Assembly (NCBI GenBank): GCA_000174895.1 | Contig: ACOK01000081.1 | Location: forward strand, 1 to 35,888 | DNA: 35,888 nt | Origin: Ruminococcus flavefaciens FD-1 | GTDB lineage: Bacteria > Bacillota > Clostridia > Oscillospirales > Ruminococcaceae | Direction: 5' to 3' | Shown: piece by piece, positions 32,754 through 35,888 of the stretch | Layout of the letters: the number at the start of each line of letters is the position of its first letter | Numbering within the stretch: position 1 is the stretch's first letter | Made by a program: the position numbers and the translations under genes | Notes under the pieces: generated by a model | Seen by the model: only the letters and a program-made list of their open reading frames with translations | What the model was told of the DNA's origin: nothing | Databases searched by the model: none

Positions 32754-32785
32754 AAAAAAAGGAATGCCATATTAAATGACATTCC
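32754..32785 (-). terminator. Terminator of the flavin reductase gene
   Basis: GGAATG (32761-32766) / CATTCC (32780-32785) followed on the minus strand by seven T residues; stop codon 17 bases upstream. Confidence 0.8.
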
Positions 32786-32801
32786 TGATCGCTGTTTTTT
32801 A

Positions 32802-33366
32802 TTATTTCATTTTTAGGCCGTCCTTGAAAGCATCGCCTACTCTGCCGCCTACTTTATAGTAGCCGTGAGTATAAGGGTCAAATGCAATAGCGTTTACAGC
32901 GTCGATATCAACTTTATCGTCCTTCATGACGCTTTCGTCAACTGTAACATTTACAACCTTGCCGATAACTCCCAGGCCGTACTCGCTGTCCTGATATTCT
33001 ATGAACTCGCACTCGAATACGATGGGGAAATCAGTGATAACAGGAGCGTCAACGGACTCCGACTTTTCCGCATTAAGTCCGCTGTTTGCGAACTTATCGG
33101 GAGTATTCTTTCCTGAGACAACTCCGAAATAGTCAGCTTCTGTGACGTGCTTTGCATCGGCAATAGCAACAGTAAAGCCTTTTCTCTGCTTGATATTTGC
33201 AACTGTCTGATGGGTCTCAGTCAGATTCAGCGCAACGATGTTTCTTTCGACCATAGTTCCCCATGCAGCATTCATAACGTCGATAGTGCCGTCCTCGTTG
33301 TAGGTAGCTACCAGAAGCACAGGCATCGGGAAAAATAGCCTCTGTTGTTGTGATACTTTTTCTCAT
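32802..33366 (-). CDS. Flavin reductase-like (flavoredoxin) protein with an N-terminal frameshift
   Basis: The natural start is an ATG at 33366 (GAGGAG nine bases upstream) reading MRKSITTTEAIFP. After 13 codons plus one base the family sequence continues in another frame from 33326 as MPVLLVATYNEDGTIDVMNA. The join gives EAIFPMPVLLVATYNEDGT, as expected for the family. The rest is intact: AAWGTMVERNIVALNL, DYFGVVSGKNTPDKFANSGL, FECEFIEYQDSEYGLG and DPYTHGYYKVG (174 residues). It binds FMN and reduces flavin or a small acceptor with NAD(P)H. Either a recent mutation or a one-base sequence error; initiation at 33326 may rescue it. Confidence 0.82.
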
Positions 33367-33412
33367 TTTTCAACACTCCTCAGATATATTTGCGGAAAAG
33401 ACCGCTGTAAAT

Positions 33413-33441
33413 ATTATACATCAGATAAGTGAAAAATGCAA
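33413..33441 (-). promoter_or_regulatory. Promoter of the flavin reductase gene
   Basis: On the minus strand TTGCAT (33436-33441), a 17-base spacer and TATAAT (33413-33418). Confidence 0.75.
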
Positions 33442-33453
33442 GCAATCCAGTCG

Positions 33454-34164
33454 TTACTGCTTCTCAAAAATGATCTCTGTATCGTTATAGTAAAGGGTAA
33501 GTATATTGCCGCTTACTCTGTATTCGTAAGAGAAGTCCTCGTTTCCGATCCTGTCACCACGCCAGTTTATATCAACAGTGTCCTGAATAGTAAGCGTACC
33601 TGTCCAGTCATCGTTGAGTTCCAGAGTTTCGCCTGTTACAGCTTTGTATGTGCCGATCAGAGAATTCGACATAAGGTCGGGATCGGGCTGAGGAGTTTCA
33701 CCGTTCTTGGAGAAAGAAGACTTTATACCTGCGATCTCAACAGTAAGAGTATCGCCGTTTACGGTATATGGATATGCACTGCCTGCACCGAGAAGTTCAT
33801 TATCGGTCCATGTGATAAGTTCGGTATCCTGAATTGAGATACTGCCAGTCCTGTCCTGATTGAGAACGACAACTCCGTCCTTTGAAGAGTAAACACCGGC
33901 AACTGAAGCAGTATCTGCTGCGGGGGCGGTGTCCACTTTATTTTCACCGGCTGCTTCACTCTCTGTAACCGATGTTTCCGCTGTAGTCTCTGCTGCTGTT
34001 GTTTCTGTAGTTTCCTCTGAGGCAGTTGTTTCCTCCACTGTTGTTGTGACAACCGATGACTCGGAAGCTGATGAAGGATTATTGTTCTTAGCCTCTCCGC
34101 AGCTGCAAAGAGCTGACATAAAAACTGATGACATGATGATCGCTGTAATAACTGACTTTTTCAT
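33454..34164 (-). CDS. Lipoprotein with a duplicated beta domain
   Basis: 236 residues. Signal peptide with lipobox LCSC, Cys22. A Thr/Glu/Ala-rich stalk (about 30-85) is followed by two copies of a domain of about 65 residues: VAGVYSSKDGVVVLNQDRTG then ITWTDNELLGAGSAYPYTVN, and LIGTYKAVTGETLELNDDWT then INWRGDRIGNEDFSYEYRVS. Both contain a G-x-Y, TG-x-xxIQDT and W pattern. AAAGGAG precedes the ATG at 34164. Function unknown; the shape suggests a surface-binding or calycin-like module. Confidence 0.82.
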   Translation of the reverse strand: MKKSVITAIIMSSVFMSALCSCGEAKNNNPSSASESSVVTTTVEETTASEETTETTAAETTAETSVTESEAAGENKVDTAPAADTASVAGVYSSKDGVVVLNQDRTGSISIQDTELITWTDNELLGAGSAYPYTVNGDTLTVEIAGIKSSFSKNGETPQPDPDLMSNSLIGTYKAVTGETLELNDDWTGTLTIQDTVDINWRGDRIGNEDFSYEYRVSGNILTLYYNDTEIIFEKQ

Positions 34165-34275
34165 TTTTGTCTCCTTTGAATCACAAATACATTGCGGCAT
34201 TGCCGCTTTCATAATATACATTCGTAGATCAAAGCCAATTGAGGACAAAAAATGAAAAAAAAGCCGCCGTGATGA

Positions 34276-34992
34276 TCAATTGCCCTTTACTTCTATCCTG
34301 AAAGGGCCATCCGCTCTCACGCTGTAGCTGTAAGCATTGGCTGAGCTGACCTCTGAGAATTCCAGTCTTTCCGTGACATGGTCGAAATGTCCGACCTCGT
34401 CTGCGGCTTTCTTGTCTTTCATACTGTAGACAGACAGATCCATGGCAAGTCCGTTTTTTTCAAGTGCAGACATTACATCGGTATAGATACCTGTCATGAT
34501 ATCGCTTTCCAGAGGCTGAGGAATTACCACAAATGTTTCCAGCGGAGTATCTCTTACGTAATCCTCGAAAGTAGTGTTTTTATCAAAATCAGCAGGAGGG
34601 AAATGGTTATAATCCTTCTCATGCACGATAATATTCCAGTCGGAAGTATCGCTGTATTTATTCTTGTTGACTCCGCTTACCGCAGAGACTGTTTTTTCAT
34701 AGAGGGCATCGCTGTACTTTACGCTTATAAAATCGCAGCATAGCGGTGAATGGTTGTCAGCACGAAAAATACGCACCATTTTTTCCGGAAGTTCCTTGCA
34801 GGTCACATACACATTGCAGTCTGCACCGCCTGCAAAAAGCTTCTTTTTCTTAAATCTGAACTCAACACCGTAACGCTCACTGCATTCCTTTATGGATGCC
34901 TTGATAACTTTTGATTTGTTTCCGCCGCAGCCTGTAAGAGATGCGCACAGCAAAGCCGCAGCTGCAACTGGAAAAAGAAATCTTATTCTCAT
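34276..34992 (-). CDS. Lipoprotein, function unknown
   Basis: 238 residues. Lipobox LTGC with Cys22 after MRIRFLFPVAAAALLCAS. The rest is soluble: IKECSERYGVEFRFKKKKLF, FISVKYSDALYEKTV, WNIIVHEKDYNHFPPADFDK and a C-terminal SYSVRADGPFRIEVKG. A GTGAGGTAAAT ribosome site stands before the ATG. I recognise no family. It starts 26 bases after the upstream hypothetical gene, probably on the same transcript. Confidence 0.75.
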   Translation of the reverse strand: MRIRFLFPVAAAALLCASLTGCGGNKSKVIKASIKECSERYGVEFRFKKKKLFAGGADCNVYVTCKELPEKMVRIFRADNHSPLCCDFISVKYSDALYEKTVSAVSGVNKNKYSDTSDWNIIVHEKDYNHFPPADFDKNTTFEDYVRDTPLETFVVIPQPLESDIMTGIYTDVMSALEKNGLAMDLSVYSMKDKKAADEVGHFDHVTERLEFSEVSSANAYSYSVRADGPFRIEVKGN

Positions 34993-35017
34993 ATTTACCT
35001 CACTTGTGGTCTGATAT

Positions 35018-35809
35018 TTACTGCTTTATGCGCCACATCATACCCATGCTTTTGAAATAAGTACCGCTGTAATTATCGTCAACGCTGTCCATCAACGAAT
35101 CATAGAAGCAGACCATGGTATCTTTTATGATAACAGAAGCTTCAAACATTTCAGAAAAATAATTCTCCTTACATGGGACAAGGTGAACTATTCTCGGAGC
35201 AAGCAGTATCATTTCAAGTTCGTCCGCCCATGCGCTGCTGAAGATCACTTTCACCTGCTTTGAGCCCGGCTCATTCATATACATTATCTTTTCGTCCTTG
35301 TCGTAATACTCGCCGGAAATGTATGAAACTTCCTTTATTACCGCATCATGGAAGCCGCAGAATGCCTCCATGAGCCTGCTGATATCCTCATCGCTTTCAA
35401 TGTAATTCCAGCCCTCAAGCTTTGTAGAATAGTCTGCAAGCGAAATGCTCTCTTTGTACACTTCATCATTTTCAAGAAGCTGAACAAGTCCCTCTTTTGA
35501 ATCCCATATAGCTCCTGTACCGTTGTATCGGGATACCGGTGCGCTGTAAGTCAGCTTATCGTTTATCTTCTCAGCTTCCAGAAGATTGAGAAGGATCCAC
35601 GGTCCGCACGGGAAAGGGTTCATATCTATTATCTCAATGGCAGTTCCGAGAGGATGATCCTCCAAATAAGTCAGATATTCCACCAGTACAACTTTGCTCT
35701 TATCTTCGGGATGATCGACTATATACCATCTGCCGGGCCTGTTGATAATGCCGTAGACCTCTGAGATATAGTAATTTCCGCTGTTTGCGTCATAAACTCT
35801 CGCTCTCAT
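35018..35809 (-). CDS. Hypothetical protein, function unknown
   Basis: 263 residues, no signal peptide. It begins MRARVYDANSGNYYISEVYG. The C-terminal half, CGFHDAVIKEVSYISGEYYD and DELEMILLAPRIVHLVP, is a recurring domain in uncharacterised Firmicutes proteins that I cannot name. The start at 35809 has AAAGGCGG upstream; the longer frame crosses the promoter. First gene of a two-gene transcript with the lipoprotein. Confidence 0.75.
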   Translation of the reverse strand: MRARVYDANSGNYYISEVYGIINRPGRWYIVDHPEDKSKVVLVEYLTYLEDHPLGTAIEIIDMNPFPCGPWILLNLLEAEKINDKLTYSAPVSRYNGTGAIWDSKEGLVQLLENDEVYKESISLADYSTKLEGWNYIESDEDISRLMEAFCGFHDAVIKEVSYISGEYYDKDEKIMYMNEPGSKQVKVIFSSAWADELEMILLAPRIVHLVPCKENYFSEMFEASVIIKDTMVCFYDSLMDSVDDNYSGTYFKSMGMMWRIKQ

Positions 35810-35840
35810 TTGCATCCGCCTTTCTGTATCAGATATTGAC

Positions 35841-35869
35841 ATTATAACATAAGCTGAATTTTTTATCAA
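35841..35869 (-). promoter_or_regulatory. Promoter of the hypothetical/lipoprotein pair
   Basis: On the minus strand TTGATA (35864-35869), a 17-base spacer and TATAAT (35841-35846). Confidence 0.78.
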
Positions 35870-35888
35870 CCGCATCTGTATACAGCAC

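Noticed and set aside
1..35888. CRISPR arrays, tRNA and rRNA genes
   Set aside because: No regularly spaced repeats and no tRNA or rRNA signatures were seen on reading.

Overview
The window looks like chromosome of a cellulosome-type Ruminococcus or close Oscillospiraceae relative. The basis is three dockerin-bearing proteins (one a GH26/CE1 fragment), AGGAGG ribosome sites, sigma-A promoters of TTGACA-17-TATAAT type, and a TnpX-type mobilizable element. The genus is inferred from family content; no rRNA or tRNA gene was seen.

Left part (1-5318). A small serine recombinase and a short HTH protein are the tail of one mobile segment. Next, on the minus strand, come a lipoprotein fusing flavodoxin and aldo/keto reductase, a second aldo/keto reductase, a flavodoxin, a cyclophilin-like protein and the 3' end of a carboxymuconolactone decarboxylase (CMD) gene. 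The 5' part of that CMD gene lies 12.2 kb away at 17573-18110, preceded by a LysR regulator. Together these were one redox operon.

Inserted element (about 5317-17574). The two CMD halves rejoin in frame across a TT dinucleotide (AA on the coding strand). The intervening DNA begins and ends with an imperfect terminal inverted repeat (TGTCA-AGCCAT-AAGT). It encodes a large serine recombinase, a TnpW-like protein, a coiled-coil protein, MobC, a frameshifted relaxase and a probable oriT. Its cargo is two parallel three-gene cassettes, each an ECF sigma factor, a membrane protein with a Ser/Thr-rich stalk and ectodomain (probable anti-sigma sensor), and a secreted dockerin protein. In cassette A the sensor ectodomain and the dockerin protein carry the same domain of about 160 residues. 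In cassette B the dockerin protein has a papain/C39-like protease domain. I regard this mobile sigma/sensor/dockerin unit as the most interesting system here.

Middle (19113-25514). Mobile-element debris (EcoRI-type methylase fragment, XRE fragment, small DUF6809-like gene) abuts a 5'-truncated GH26-dockerin-CE1 gene. A sugar-binding/AraC regulator with its own promoter follows, facing an alpha/beta hydrolase and a small helical protein.

Right part (25560-35888). A tightly overlapping minus-strand operon holds an esterase, an unknown protein, an SDR, two GNAT acetyltransferases and a small papain-like protein. A YtrA-type GntR/ABC/CPBP operon has a clear promoter and operator. A flavin reductase with an N-terminal frameshift, two lipoproteins and one hypothetical protein complete the window.
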